The position numbers and the translations under genes were made by a program. The notes below the pieces were generated by a model. It worked only from the letters and a program-made list of their open reading frames with translations, was not told where the DNA came from and did not search any database. A DNA stretch of 64,000 nt from Aquabacterium humicola (GTDB lineage: Bacteria; Pseudomonadota; Gammaproteobacteria; Burkholderiales; Burkholderiaceae_C): NCBI RefSeq assembly GCF_030167915.1, contig NZ_JARGNB010000007.1:62001-126000 (forward strand). The letters run 5' to 3'. Positions 8,237 to 16,718 of the stretch are shown piece by piece (position 1 is the first letter of the stretch; each line of letters opens with the position of its first letter).

Positions 8237-8956
8237 ATGGCCGACGCCGACCGCCCCACCCTCGTCTTCGTCTGTGCGCACCTGGCCGACGAACGCCTCT
8301 ACGCCGCGCAGACGGCCGCCTTGCTGGACACGCACGGCTGCCGCGTGGTCGTGCTGCGCGAGCAGGACACCATGGCCGCGATGGCCGAGCAGGTGCTGGC
8401 CGTGGCGCCGCCGCGCTTCACGCTGATCGGGCTGTCGCTGGGCGGCTACGTGGCCTTCGAGGTGATCCGCCGCGCGCTGCCGCGCATCGAGCGCCTGGTG
8501 CTGATGGACACCACCGCGGCCGCCGACACGCCGCCGAAGGCCGATGGACGCCGCAAGGACATCGAGCTGGTGCGCCAGCAGGGCCTGGACGCGCTGATCC
8601 CCGAGCTGCCCAAGCGCTGGCTGCTGCCGGCGCACCGCGACGACGCGGCGCTGGTAGCGCTGCTCGGCGACATGGCGCGCTCCGTGGGCGCGCAGGGCCA
8701 GCGCAACCAGCAGACCGCGATGCTCGGCCGCCCCGATTCGGGGGCCGACCTCGAGCGCGTGCGCGTGCCGACCCTGGTGCTGTGCGGCCGCCAGGACCCG
8801 GTGACGCCGCTGGCCGACCACCAGGCGATGGCCGAGCGCGTGCCCGCGGCGCAGCTGGCCGTCATCGAGGACTGCGGCCACCTGTCGACGATCGAGCAGC
8901 CGGCGGCGGTGACCGAGGTGTTGCGCGGGTGGCTGGCGGCGACGGCGCGCAGCTAG
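8237..8956 (+). CDS. Alpha/beta hydrolase
   Basis: A 239-residue single-domain alpha/beta hydrolase. The nucleophile elbow is 'GLSLGGY' (Ser66), the acid is in 'LCGRQDPVTP' and the catalytic His in 'EDCGHLSTIEQP', all in canonical order and spacing for the cytosolic BioH/PcaD-like group. It has no signal peptide. The ATG is preceded by GGGAGAG, which decides this start over upstream in-frame codons. It is divergent from the molybdenum hydroxylase genes and 45 bases upstream of a membrane-protein gene. Substrate unknown; a carboxylesterase or enol-lactonase role would fit the family. Confidence 0.85.
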   Translation: MADADRPTLVFVCAHLADERLYAAQTAALLDTHGCRVVVLREQDTMAAMAEQVLAVAPPRFTLIGLSLGGYVAFEVIRRALPRIERLVLMDTTAAADTPPKADGRRKDIELVRQQGLDALIPELPKRWLLPAHRDDAALVALLGDMARSVGAQGQRNQQTAMLGRPDSGADLERVRVPTLVLCGRQDPVTPLADHQAMAERVPAAQLAVIEDCGHLSTIEQPAAVTEVLRGWLAATARS

Positions 8957-9001
8957 ACTCGCCGCCACTACAGCGCCCCACAAGGGACGGAGGCTTTGAC
9001 G

Positions 9002-9736
9002 ATGGACGACGCATTCAAGGGCAGCATCGACGCGCGCAGCGTGGACGCCGGCCGCGGCATCAACTGGTGGACCGACGCGTGGGCGATGTTCACGAAGCAC
9101 GCCGGCATGTGGATCGTGCTGTCGCTGATCCTGCTGCTGATCTTCTTCGTGCTGGCCTTCATCCCCTTCCTCGGCGGCATTGCGGCGGCGCTGCTGGCGC
9201 CGATCCTGGTCGGCGGCTTCATGATCACCGCGCGCAAGGCCGAGGCCGGCGTCGCGCCCCAGCCGGCCGACCTGTTCGTGGCATTCAAGACGCATGCGCA
9301 GCCGCTGGCGATCATCGGCGCGCTGCTGCTGGCGGCGGTGGTCGTGTTCGGCCTGCTGATGAGCGTGCTGGGTGTCGGCGCCACCTTCGGCTTCGGCATG
9401 AGCGGCGCGCACCGCTCGGCCGGCGGCATGTTCGCCGCGATGGGCGCCGGCCTGGTCTTCATCCTGCTGTGCATCGCCTTCGCCTTCGTGCTGTCGATGG
9501 CCGTGTGGTTCGCACCGGCGCTGGTGGTCTTCCACGAGCTGTCGCCGATCGACGCCATCAAGACCAGCTTCGCCGCCAGCCTGAAGAACTTCGTGCCCTT
9601 CATCCTGTGGGGCGTGGTCTACCTCGTCGCGTCGATCGTCGCGTCGATCCCGGCGGGCCTGGGCTGGATCGTGCTGGCGCCGGTGGCGCTGCTCACCGCC
9701 TACGTGGCCTACAAGGACCTGTTCGGCGGCACCTGA
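9002..9736 (+). CDS. BPSS1780-family integral membrane protein
   Basis: A 244-residue membrane protein with an N-terminal soluble segment containing 'GINWWTDAWAMF'. Several long hydrophobic helices follow, including 'MWIVLSLILLLIFFVLAFI', a Gly/Ala-rich pair, 'GLVFILLCIAFAFVLSMAVW' and a C-terminal pair. The layout and sequence match the uncharacterised BPSS1780 family, which is common in beta- and gammaproteobacteria. Some members have been loosely linked to transport or antimicrobial-compound phenotypes, but no activity is established. A purine-rich GGACGGAGG lies 8 bases before this ATG and only 2 bases before an alternative TTG, so the ATG was chosen. Confidence 0.85.
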   Translation: MDDAFKGSIDARSVDAGRGINWWTDAWAMFTKHAGMWIVLSLILLLIFFVLAFIPFLGGIAAALLAPILVGGFMITARKAEAGVAPQPADLFVAFKTHAQPLAIIGALLLAAVVVFGLLMSVLGVGATFGFGMSGAHRSAGGMFAAMGAGLVFILLCIAFAFVLSMAVWFAPALVVFHELSPIDAIKTSFAASLKNFVPFILWGVVYLVASIVASIPAGLGWIVLAPVALLTAYVAYKDLFGGT

Positions 9737-9749
9737 GCACGCAGAGACC

Positions 9750-10721
9750 TCACTCGGCCGTGATCCCGGCGCTGCTGACGATCTCGCGCACCAGTGCCGC
9801 CTGCGGCTTGATGAAGGCGCGCAGCGCGGCGCCGTTCACCGGCGTCACGTTGAAGCCCGCGTCCTGCAGCTTGGCCCGCAGCTCGGGCTGCGCCATGGCC
9901 TCGAGCAGCGCCTTCTCGTAGGCGGCCACGGTCGCGGCCGGCGTGCCCGCCTTGACGAACAGCCCCTGCCACAGCGGCAGCGCCATGCCGGCGAAGCCTT
10001 CTTCCTCGCCGATGCGCTTCACGTCGGGCAGCTGCGGCACGCGGGCGAGGTCGGACACCGACAGGGCCTTGATGCGGCCGTCCTTCAGGAAGGGCATCGC
10101 GGTGGACAGCACCAGCATCGCGCTGTCGACCTGCTGGCCGACCAGGTCGTTGGCGATCTGCGCGCCGCCGCGGTAGGGGATGTGCAGCATCGAGATCCGC
10201 GCCTGCTTGTTGATCAGCGCGCCGTACAGGTGCTGCATCGTGCCGATGCCGGGCGTGGCGTAGTTGAAGCTGTCCTTGCCGCTCTTGCGCAGGGCGGCGA
10301 GCAGTTCGGCCAGCGTGCCGTGCGGCGAGGCCTTGGGCACCGCGAAGACCATCGGCACGGTGGTCATGCGGCCGAGCGGCAGCAGGTCGCGCTCCCAGTC
10401 GAGGCGGACCTTCGCATTGACCATCGGAACGAGCACGGTGTCGGTGCCGCCCAGGTAGATCAGGCTGCCGTCGGCGGGGGCATTGAGCACCTTCTGCACG
10501 GCCAGCATGCCGCTGGCGCCGGCAACGTTCTCGACGATCACTTGCCGACCCAGGCGCCTGGCCAGCTCCGCGCCGACGACGCGCGCGACGAAGTCGGCGC
10601 TGCCGCCGGCCGAGTAGCCGACGACCAGCGAGATCGGGCGGTCCGCCTGGGCGTGTGCGGGACCGGCGAGGGCCGTCCAGGCCACCAGCGCGAGCAGCGA
10701 ACTGCAGGTTCTGCGGATCAT
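9750..10721 (-). CDS. Bug-family tripartite tricarboxylate transporter substrate-binding protein
   Basis: A 323-residue periplasmic binding protein of the Bug/TctC family. It has a signal peptide ('CSSLLALVAWTALAGPAHA'), the hallmark 'ISLVVGYSAGGSADFVARVV' near the mature N-terminus, 'VENVAGASG' and 'HIPYRGGAQIANDLVGQQVD'. Such proteins capture small carboxylates for TctAB permeases or act as sensors; no tctA or tctB lies nearby. A strong AAGGAGA precedes the ATG and overlaps the stop codon of the upstream porin gene, so porin and binding protein form an operon: entry through the outer membrane, then capture in the periplasm. The ligand may be the substrate of the nearby lyase. Confidence 0.92.
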   Translation of the reverse strand: MIRRTCSSLLALVAWTALAGPAHAQADRPISLVVGYSAGGSADFVARVVGAELARRLGRQVIVENVAGASGMLAVQKVLNAPADGSLIYLGGTDTVLVPMVNAKVRLDWERDLLPLGRMTTVPMVFAVPKASPHGTLAELLAALRKSGKDSFNYATPGIGTMQHLYGALINKQARISMLHIPYRGGAQIANDLVGQQVDSAMLVLSTAMPFLKDGRIKALSVSDLARVPQLPDVKRIGEEEGFAGMALPLWQGLFVKAGTPAATVAAYEKALLEAMAQPELRAKLQDAGFNVTPVNGAALRAFIKPQAALVREIVSSAGITAE

Positions 10722-10735
10722 GTGCGTGTTCTCCT

Positions 10736-11743
10736 TCAGAACGTGTGCTTGACGCCGACGTCCACCGCCGTCGTGCGCGTCAGCCCGTCGCGCTTGGCCG
10801 ACCCGACGTTGGTGTACAGCAGCGTGCGCTTGCTGAGGTCGTATTGCAGCCCGCCGCCGACCATGGAGGCGTCCAACCCGGTCGCCGGGCTCAGCCGGCC
10901 GAAGGCCACGTAGGTTCGCCCGAAGTCGAGCGGCATCAGGGCCGAGACGGTCCAGGACGTCGCATCGCCATTCAGCCCGCCTTCGGCGCGGCTGAAGCTG
11001 GCCTTGGGCTGGACGAAGCCGAAGTCGTAGCCCGCGGCGACGAGCGCGAGGTTTGTGGCCGCATCGAGTCGATCGAAGGCGGCGGCGACCCACAGCGGCC
11101 CCTGCCGGTATTGCACGTTGCCCGACGACGCCCGCTTGCGCGTGCCTTCGCCGAACGCGGTGGCCAGCTCGACGCTGACGCCGGCCCAACTCGGCGACTT
11201 GTAGCCCACGGTGTTGCTCCAGCGGATGTTGGACGCCTCGATGGTCGCCGCGACCGGCGTGTAGTTGGCGTAGGTGTAGGCCGAGCCGAGCTGGCTGACA
11301 TAGCTCCAGTAGGTCGGGTCGGCATTCAGCGCGACGGCGTAGGCGGCGGAGTATTCGCGACCGGCGTACAGCTCGCCCGCGGTCCGGGAGCCGACGGCGA
11401 CCACCGAACGGCCGAGCCAGAACACGCTGGCATTGCTCGGCGTGCCGGTGTCGGCGGCGAAGCGGTGCTCGATCTGGAAGCGCGCGTACAGGCCGTCGCC
11501 CAGGTCTTCCTGGCTGCGGAATCCGAGCCGCGAGGTGTTGCCGGCCTTCATCGTCCAGACATCCGGTGCCGCGCCGCGCCCCGGCAGCAAGGCGCCGGGC
11601 GTGGTGCCGCTGTTCGCCTTGACCAGGCCCTGGTCGATGATCCCGTAGATCGTGACCGTGGACTGCGCTTGCGCTGCGCCGAACGCGGCCAGCGCCATCG
11701 CGGCGGCGGCGGCGACGCGCTGCGCCGATGGAAGAACCTTCAC
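10736..11743 (-). CDS. Gram-negative porin (Burkholderiales trimeric type)
   Basis: A 335-residue outer-membrane porin. The signal peptide ends 'ALAAFGAAQA', the mature start 'QSTVTIYGIIDQGL' and the C-terminus 'VDVGVKHTF' (ending in Phe, needed for BAM-dependent insertion) are typical. Internal signatures include 'SRLGFRSQEDLGDGLYARFQIEHRF' with the 'GRSVVAVGS' strand. It starts a two-gene operon with a Bug binding protein. Its promoter region faces that of the lyase gene and contains a copy of the AATACAA element also seen before the GntR/LacI regulator gene, so substrate-dependent control by that regulator is likely. Confidence 0.93.
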   Translation of the reverse strand: MKVLPSAQRVAAAAAMALAAFGAAQAQSTVTIYGIIDQGLVKANSGTTPGALLPGRGAAPDVWTMKAGNTSRLGFRSQEDLGDGLYARFQIEHRFAADTGTPSNASVFWLGRSVVAVGSRTAGELYAGREYSAAYAVALNADPTYWSYVSQLGSAYTYANYTPVAATIEASNIRWSNTVGYKSPSWAGVSVELATAFGEGTRKRASSGNVQYRQGPLWVAAAFDRLDAATNLALVAAGYDFGFVQPKASFSRAEGGLNGDATSWTVSALMPLDFGRTYVAFGRLSPATGLDASMVGGGLQYDLSKRTLLYTNVGSAKRDGLTRTTAVDVGVKHTF

Positions 11744-11797
11744 GTCTGTCTCCTGGTGGACCTCGGCGTCGATGGCCGATGGGTCGAAGCGTATGTC

Positions 11798-11811
11798 AAT
11801 GTATTGTATTG
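11798..11811. promoter_or_regulatory. Putative operator A (porin side)
   Basis: AATGTATTGTATTG lies about 55 bases before the porin start in an AT-rich island of an otherwise GC-rich region. Read on the minus strand it contains the core CAATACAA that recurs before the lyase gene and before the GntR/LacI regulator gene. Confidence 0.5.
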
Positions 11812-11889
11812 CGTCAAGCGTAATGTATCGATCGCCCTGATGTGAGGGTGGATGGCCCTTGAGGTTTGTTCACTGGGTGGTTCGTCCCA

Positions 11890-11904
11890 AATACAATATG
11901 TATT
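11890..11904. promoter_or_regulatory. Putative operator B (lyase side), palindromic
   Basis: AATACAATATGTATT consists of perfect 6-base arms AATACA/TGTATT around ATA, 28 bases before the lyase start. A possible -10 hexamer TACAAT (11892-11897), with a weak TTCACT 16 bases upstream, lies inside it, so a bound regulator would block RNA polymerase. It shares the AATACAA core with sites A and C. Confidence 0.55.
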
Positions 11905-11931
11905 CGACCCCGTACAACTTCAGGCCCCGCC

Positions 11932-13326
11932 ATGTCCATCGGAATGTTCGACTCCTTCGTCACTGGCCACTGGTTCAGCAACGACGCCAAGCGCCTGTGG
12001 AGCGACCGCGCCACGCTGCAGGCGTGGCTGACGGTCGAAGCGGCGCTCGCGCAGGCGCAGGCCGAGCTCGGGCTGATCCCTGGCGACGCCGCGCGCACGA
12101 TCGGCGAGAAGGCGGACGCGCAGTGCTTCGACCTCGGGCGCCTGGCCGAAGAGATCGCCTTCGCGCAGCATCCGCTGGTGCCGGTGCTGCACCGCTTCGA
12201 GGCGCTCTGCGGCGAGCCCGCGGCGGGCTTCATCCACTGGGGCGCGACGACGCAGAACGTCTTCGACACCGCCGCGGCGCTGCAGATGGTGCAGACGCAT
12301 GCGCTGCTCGCGGGCCACCTCGACGCCGCGATCGGCGCTCTCGGCGAGCTCGCGCTGCGGCACCGGTTGACCGTGATGCCCGGCCGCACCCACGGCCAGC
12401 ACGCGCTGCCGATGAGCTTCGGCCTGAAGCTGGCGGGCTGGATCGACGAGTTGGACCGCAACCGCGCGCGCCTGGCCGAGCGGCTCGCGCCCTCGTTTCC
12501 CGCCTGCATGGGTGGTGCGATCGGCAGTTTCGCGGCGACGGGTGCCGCCGGCCGCGAAGTCGAGGCGCGCCTGGCGGCGCGGCTCGGCCTGCAGCCGGCC
12601 GGGCTGCCGATGCGCGGCTCGTTCGACCGCGCCGCCGACTACGTCACCGCGCTCGGTCTGCTCGCCGGAACCGCGCAGAAGATCGCGCAGGACCTGGTGT
12701 TCCTGCAGCGCACCGAGGTCGGCGAGGTGGCCGAGGCCTTCCACCACGGCAAGGTCGGCAGCTCGACGATGGCGCACAAGCGCAATCCATCGACCGCGCA
12801 ACTGCTGGCCAGCCTGGCGCGGCTGCTGCGCGGGCGCATCCCGCTGGCGCTGGAGGCGATGGTGCGCATGGACGAAGGCGACTCGTCGGCGACCAACGTG
12901 GCCGACACGCTGCTGCCGGAGATCGCGATCCTCGCCGTGTCGATCGCCGAGACGCTGGGCCGGCTGGCGCGCGGACTGGTGGTCGACGTGGCTGCGATGC
13001 GGCGCAACCTCGGGCTCTCCGATGGCCTGATCACGTCGGAAGCGGTGATGATGCGGCTGACCCGTCGCATGGGGCGCCACCAGGCGCATCGTGCGCTCTA
13101 CGACGCCGCACAGCGCGCGCAGTCCGACGGCGTGCCTTTCGAGGCGGCGCTCGGCGAGTTGCCGGCCTTCGCCGCCCGCGGCCTGCCCGACGACGTGCGG
13201 CAGGCGCTCGACCCCGCGGCCTACCTCGGCGAGTCGGCGGCGCTCACGGTCGAGACGGTCGAGCGCGTGAACGCTCGGCCGCCGCTTTCGCCGGCGCCGC
13301 GACCGAAGCCCCCGCGCGCGCCGTGA
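11932..13326 (+). CDS. Fumarase/adenylosuccinate lyase superfamily lyase, possibly PcaB-like
   Basis: A 464-residue member of the fumarase/aspartase superfamily. Visible are the conserved 'GATTQNVFDT' region, 'MPGRTHGQHALP' and the mobile catalytic loop 'GSSTMAHKRNPS' (signature SSxMxxKxNx). Most similar in feel to the adenylosuccinate lyase / 3-carboxymuconate cycloisomerase branch, so it may cleave a C-N bond or isomerise a polycarboxylate. It is not a purine-cluster gene: the divergent porin/Bug operon and downstream GntR/LacI regulator argue for catabolism of an imported carboxylate. The Pro/Arg-rich C-terminal tail overlaps the regulator's 3' end by 83 bases on the opposite strand. The start is the ATG before 'SIGMFDSFVTG'. 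Confidence 0.82.
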   Translation: MSIGMFDSFVTGHWFSNDAKRLWSDRATLQAWLTVEAALAQAQAELGLIPGDAARTIGEKADAQCFDLGRLAEEIAFAQHPLVPVLHRFEALCGEPAAGFIHWGATTQNVFDTAAALQMVQTHALLAGHLDAAIGALGELALRHRLTVMPGRTHGQHALPMSFGLKLAGWIDELDRNRARLAERLAPSFPACMGGAIGSFAATGAAGREVEARLAARLGLQPAGLPMRGSFDRAADYVTALGLLAGTAQKIAQDLVFLQRTEVGEVAEAFHHGKVGSSTMAHKRNPSTAQLLASLARLLRGRIPLALEAMVRMDEGDSSATNVADTLLPEIAILAVSIAETLGRLARGLVVDVAAMRRNLGLSDGLITSEAVMMRLTRRMGRHQAHRALYDAAQRAQSDGVPFEAALGELPAFAARGLPDDVRQALDPAAYLGESAALTVETVERVNARPPLSPAPRPKPPRAP

Positions 13327-14401
13327 CCGGCGTCAGCCGCACGCCGTACGGCGCCGACGGGTCGGCCCAGCGCGCGTGCAGCACCTGGTTCAGCGCGTCG
13401 ACCTGGTCGGCCACGCTGCAGCCGACGGTGTGGAAGAAGTCGGCATGCTCGTTGGGCAGGTCGGTGCGACCGAGCAGCACCACGCTCAACGCGGCCGGTA
13501 TCGGCAGGCCGGCCTCGGCGAGCAGGCTGCGAAAGCGCGCGCCGTCCTCGATGCCCCACGCCACCAGCGCGCTGAAGGGCAACTGTCCGCCCGCACCGAG
13601 CGCCGCCTTCAGCTGCTCGACCAGCGCCCTCGCGTAGTCGCCGTCCGGCAGCCCGGGCACGTCGACCTCATGCAGTTCGAGCTCGGGGAGCGTGCGCCGC
13701 AGCGTCTCGAAGCGCCGACGCCCGAGCTGCGTTGCGAGGAAGGGATGCGTGGTGCTCGCGTAGGCGATGCGACGGTGACCGTGCTGGCGCAGCAGCGCGA
13801 CGGCCGCGGCCAGCGGCTCGCCCCATTCGGTTCCGACGGCCTCGACATCGGTGCCGACCAGCGCGGCGCCGTCGACGGCCAGCACCTCGCTCTTGTCTCG
13901 CAGCGCGGCGAGCAGGCCGATCGGAATGGTCTTGAAGGTCGACTGCACGACGCAGGCATCGAAACGCGGCAGGCCCTTCAGCGCCGCCAGCGCGTGCTCC
14001 GGATCGGAGTACGACAGCTCGAGCACGCGGTGGCCCTCCGCCGCGAGGCGGCGCTGCAGCCCTTCGACCAGCACGCGGCCGCGCGCGATGCTGATCGAGC
14101 GGCGCAGCAGCAGCACCGACTTGGCGCCGGACTGCCGCGTCCGCTCGGTGCTGGCGGTCGCGGGCCGAGGTGCATCCGCCGCCGTTGCCGGGCCGCCGCG
14201 ACCCACGAAGTAGGTGCCGCGGCCGACCTGCGACTCGATCAGCCCGCGCGCCTTCAGGTTCTGGAACGCGCGCTGCACCAGCATCTGCGAGGCGCCGAAG
14301 CGGCGCATCAGCTCGCGGATTGTCGGCAGGCGGTCGCCGGGCCGGGCATCGCGGGCCAGCTCGTCGAGGAACTGGTCGAGGTCGAAGGAGGTGCTGCGCA
14401 T
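13244..14401 (-). CDS. GntR-type HTH regulator with LacI-like ligand-binding domain
   Basis: The 385-residue product has an N-terminal winged helix of the GntR family ('RDARPGDRLPTIRELMRRFG', 'QVGRGTYFVG', residues 1-75). A Ser/Thr/Ala-rich linker follows, then a periplasmic-binding-protein-like domain of LacI/GalR type ('KSVLLLRRSISIARGRVLVEGL', 'GHRRIAYASTTHPF', 'LVAWGIEDGARFRSLLAEAGLPIPA'). This arrangement is known from AraR-like regulators. It converges on the lyase gene, and its own promoter carries the AATACAA element found before the lyase and porin genes, which suggests autoregulation plus control of that gene set. The last 28 codons are low in complexity and overlap the lyase gene. 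Confidence 0.87.
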   Translation of the reverse strand: MRSTSFDLDQFLDELARDARPGDRLPTIRELMRRFGASQMLVQRAFQNLKARGLIESQVGRGTYFVGRGGPATAADAPRPATASTERTRQSGAKSVLLLRRSISIARGRVLVEGLQRRLAAEGHRVLELSYSDPEHALAALKGLPRFDACVVQSTFKTIPIGLLAALRDKSEVLAVDGAALVGTDVEAVGTEWGEPLAAAVALLRQHGHRRIAYASTTHPFLATQLGRRRFETLRRTLPELELHEVDVPGLPDGDYARALVEQLKAALGAGGQLPFSALVAWGIEDGARFRSLLAEAGLPIPAALSVVLLGRTDLPNEHADFFHTVGCSVADQVDALNQVLHARWADPSAPYGVRLTPVTARAGASVAAPAKAAAERSRARPSRP

Positions 14402-14407
14402 GCCAAC

Positions 14408-14417
14408 ACAATACAAC
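14408..14417. promoter_or_regulatory. Putative operator C (regulator's own promoter)
   Basis: ACAATACAAC lies 7 bases before the regulator's start codon. Its core CAATACAA matches site A and differs by one base from site B, and the immediate surroundings (aacacaatacaacacac) are AT-rich against a GC-rich background. The position suggests direct autorepression. Confidence 0.45.
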
Positions 14418-14462
14418 ACACGCCCGATACACCGGCGCGTGTGCGTGCGCAGCGACTTGCCG

Positions 14463-16580
14463 TCACGGCAGCACCGGGTTGGCGATCGCCTGCGCGATCA
14501 GGCGGTCGGCATCGCGCTGCAGCAGCAGGCGCTCGGCCACCAGCGCCGCGGCCGCGCCGCGCACGGCCGCCACGTAACCGGCCTGGTCGACGTACAGCTC
14601 CTCCAGCGACGGCCGCTCGTCGCCGGCCGCCAGCCGCGCGGCCTTCGCCTTGTGGAAGGGCAGGAAGCTGCCGGTGAGGTTCGACAGGTCGACGATGCCC
14701 GGCGTCGCGACGTAGTTGAACTCGATGCTGGTGCCCAGCGGCACGCGCGCCTCGACGCTGCGGATGCCCGCCTTCGTCAGCCCGGTCGAAACATCGACCT
14801 GCGGCACCAGGATCGCGTAGTCGCGGTTCAGGTAGGCCGGCGGCAGCACGCTGGCGATGCCGGACTCGTCCTGCGGCCGGTAGTTCGGCCCGAAGTCGAA
14901 CAGCGGGAAGCCGTTGTGGCGGGCCAGGTAGTTGAAGTCCGGCACCGGCGTCGGCACGCCGTTGACCGGCCAGGCGAGGCCCTTGATCGCCGGGAAGCGC
15001 AGCGCCTCGGGCCGCACCAGCGTGCCGTCGGCGATGCGCGGCACGGCGCTGGCCGGCGGCTCGGTGCCGCGCACCACCCAGTCCTCCAGCGCGACGAACA
15101 GCGCGCGGAAGGTGTCGTTGAAGTGCACCACGGTGCCGGCGGGATAGACGTTGCGCGCCGGCGCGTAGCTGATGCTCGCGGTGCCGCCGGGGCCACCGTG
15201 CTGCGTGCTGGCGTAGTAGTAGATCCGGGCATTCGCGGGCTGCACCAGGTCGCGGAAGCCGTAGGCATCGGTCAGCACCGGCGAGCCCTGCAGCTGCCAG
15301 AACTCGGTGCCCGACAGGCCGAGCATGAACTTCGGGCAGGTGCTGCTCGCTTCGCAGCGCTGCATCACGCCGCCCTGGCGGCCGGCGACGTCGTCGACAT
15401 AGTCCTTCGCCAGCCCGCGCGGCGCGGTCTGGCCGAAGGCGGTGTGGTCGGTGCGCAGGCCACCGCCGCCGCCCGGCACGGCGAAGCGGGTGTTGACGTG
15501 CGTCTGCCGCGCCGCGACGTGCGAATACAGGCCGTCGAACACGCGGCCGCCGCGCAGCGACTCGTTGAAGCCCAGGTGCAGGAAGGTCTTCATCGCGTTG
15601 CCGGACTGCGAGGTGCCCTGCCCGATCACGTGCGTGATGCGGCCGGCCAGCGGGTTGGCCTTGCCGCTGCTGTCGGCCGCCGTGCTGCGGAAGAAGCTCA
15701 CCGTGTCGCGCAGCGCAGCGAGGCCGACGCCCATCACCTTCGGGTCCTTCGCCACGTAGACCAGCTCGTACAGGTACTTCGGATCGAAGCCGCCCTTCAG
15801 GCAGATGCGCGTGCCGTCCGGGGTGCCGGGGAAGGGGTTCGCGGCGGCGTCGCAGGCCGCGAACTTCCAGTCCGCGGGCGGGATCGCGATGCGCGGGTCG
15901 GTCTCGTTGATGCGGCGCGTCAGCGAGTAGCCGGGCTGGCTGTTGTCCAGGCTCGCCGGTGCGTACGGGATCATCGTGCCGTTGAAGACGCCGCCGGGCA
16001 GCGTCATCACCGGCGTCGCGGCGGTGGGCACCAGTTCGGTCCGGTACGGGCCGGTGATGCTGCTGCCGTCCTTGTTCTTCGCCACCGGCACGTTCACCGT
16101 CAGCCGCGCCGCGGTGCTCTTGGGCACGTCGCCCTGCCAGGCCGAGTACAGCAGCACGTAGCCGCGCTCGAAGTACACCGCATCGCCCGGCACGGCAGCC
16201 GGGTTGGGCATGGTCAGGATGTTGCCGCGGTTCGGCGCGTCGTAGCGCAGCACGCCCGAGGCCTTGGCCATGTCCTTGGGCTTGAGCACGACGAAGTCGG
16301 CGCTGTACTCGACCATGCCGTTGGCGTTCACCGGCGCGAGCTCCAGGTCCTGGATCACGCGGTTGCGCGCATCCTTCGGATCGAGCTCGCCGCTGATCGT
16401 GCCGGTCAGCTTCTCGTAGGCGCCGACGTTGCCGTAGCTGCCGGCGACGTCCTCGGTCGCGGTGATCGCGAGTGTCAGCCGCGGTGTCGCGGCGGGTGGT
16501 GGCGTGTCGTCGCCGCTGCCGCCGCAGGCGGCCAGCAAGGCGGCGGCGCAGGCCGCCATCGACAGAAGGGATCGCTTCAT
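14463..16580 (-). CDS. Large alpha/beta-hydrolase-domain lipoprotein (putative esterase)
   Basis: A 705-residue lipoprotein: signal 'KRSLLSMAACAAALLAAC' with lipobox LAAC, then a Gly/Ser/Pro linker. The body resembles the 'alpha/beta hydrolase domain-containing protein' family of large secreted esterases. A nucleophile motif 'GQGTSQSGN' lies near the middle and 'YYASTQHGGPGG' further on. Charged and Asn-rich segments, plus the N-terminal 'LAITATEDVAGSYGNVGAYEKLTG' part, suggest an additional beta domain. The substrate is unknown; its position beside a Bug protein and AtuA-like genes suggests release of an organic acid or alcohol from an ester outside the cytoplasm. A 138-base gap separates it from the upstream Bug gene, so cotranscription is uncertain. 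Confidence 0.75.
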   Translation of the reverse strand: MKRSLLSMAACAAALLAACGGSGDDTPPPAATPRLTLAITATEDVAGSYGNVGAYEKLTGTISGELDPKDARNRVIQDLELAPVNANGMVEYSADFVVLKPKDMAKASGVLRYDAPNRGNILTMPNPAAVPGDAVYFERGYVLLYSAWQGDVPKSTAARLTVNVPVAKNKDGSSITGPYRTELVPTAATPVMTLPGGVFNGTMIPYAPASLDNSQPGYSLTRRINETDPRIAIPPADWKFAACDAAANPFPGTPDGTRICLKGGFDPKYLYELVYVAKDPKVMGVGLAALRDTVSFFRSTAADSSGKANPLAGRITHVIGQGTSQSGNAMKTFLHLGFNESLRGGRVFDGLYSHVAARQTHVNTRFAVPGGGGGLRTDHTAFGQTAPRGLAKDYVDDVAGRQGGVMQRCEASSTCPKFMLGLSGTEFWQLQGSPVLTDAYGFRDLVQPANARIYYYASTQHGGPGGTASISYAPARNVYPAGTVVHFNDTFRALFVALEDWVVRGTEPPASAVPRIADGTLVRPEALRFPAIKGLAWPVNGVPTPVPDFNYLARHNGFPLFDFGPNYRPQDESGIASVLPPAYLNRDYAILVPQVDVSTGLTKAGIRSVEARVPLGTSIEFNYVATPGIVDLSNLTGSFLPFHKAKAARLAAGDERPSLEELYVDQAGYVAAVRGAAAALVAERLLLQRDADRLIAQAIANPVLP

Positions 16581-16718
16581 GGTCGGGTCTCTCACGGTCG
16601 GTGAAGGAATGCGGCGCGCGGACGAGCGCCGCCCGCGCGGCCCATCGCTGTCGGGCCGCGCTGCGGAAGGCAGGCAATGCGGGAACGCGCTGCGCCGCTG
16701 CGGCGCGCGCGGGGGGCG

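Noticed and set aside
11932-13326. Assignment of the lyase as purB (adenylosuccinate lyase of purine synthesis) or as pcaB.
   Set aside because: The superfamily motif is clear, but the neighbours are uptake and regulator genes and no residues specific to either enzyme could be confirmed by eye.
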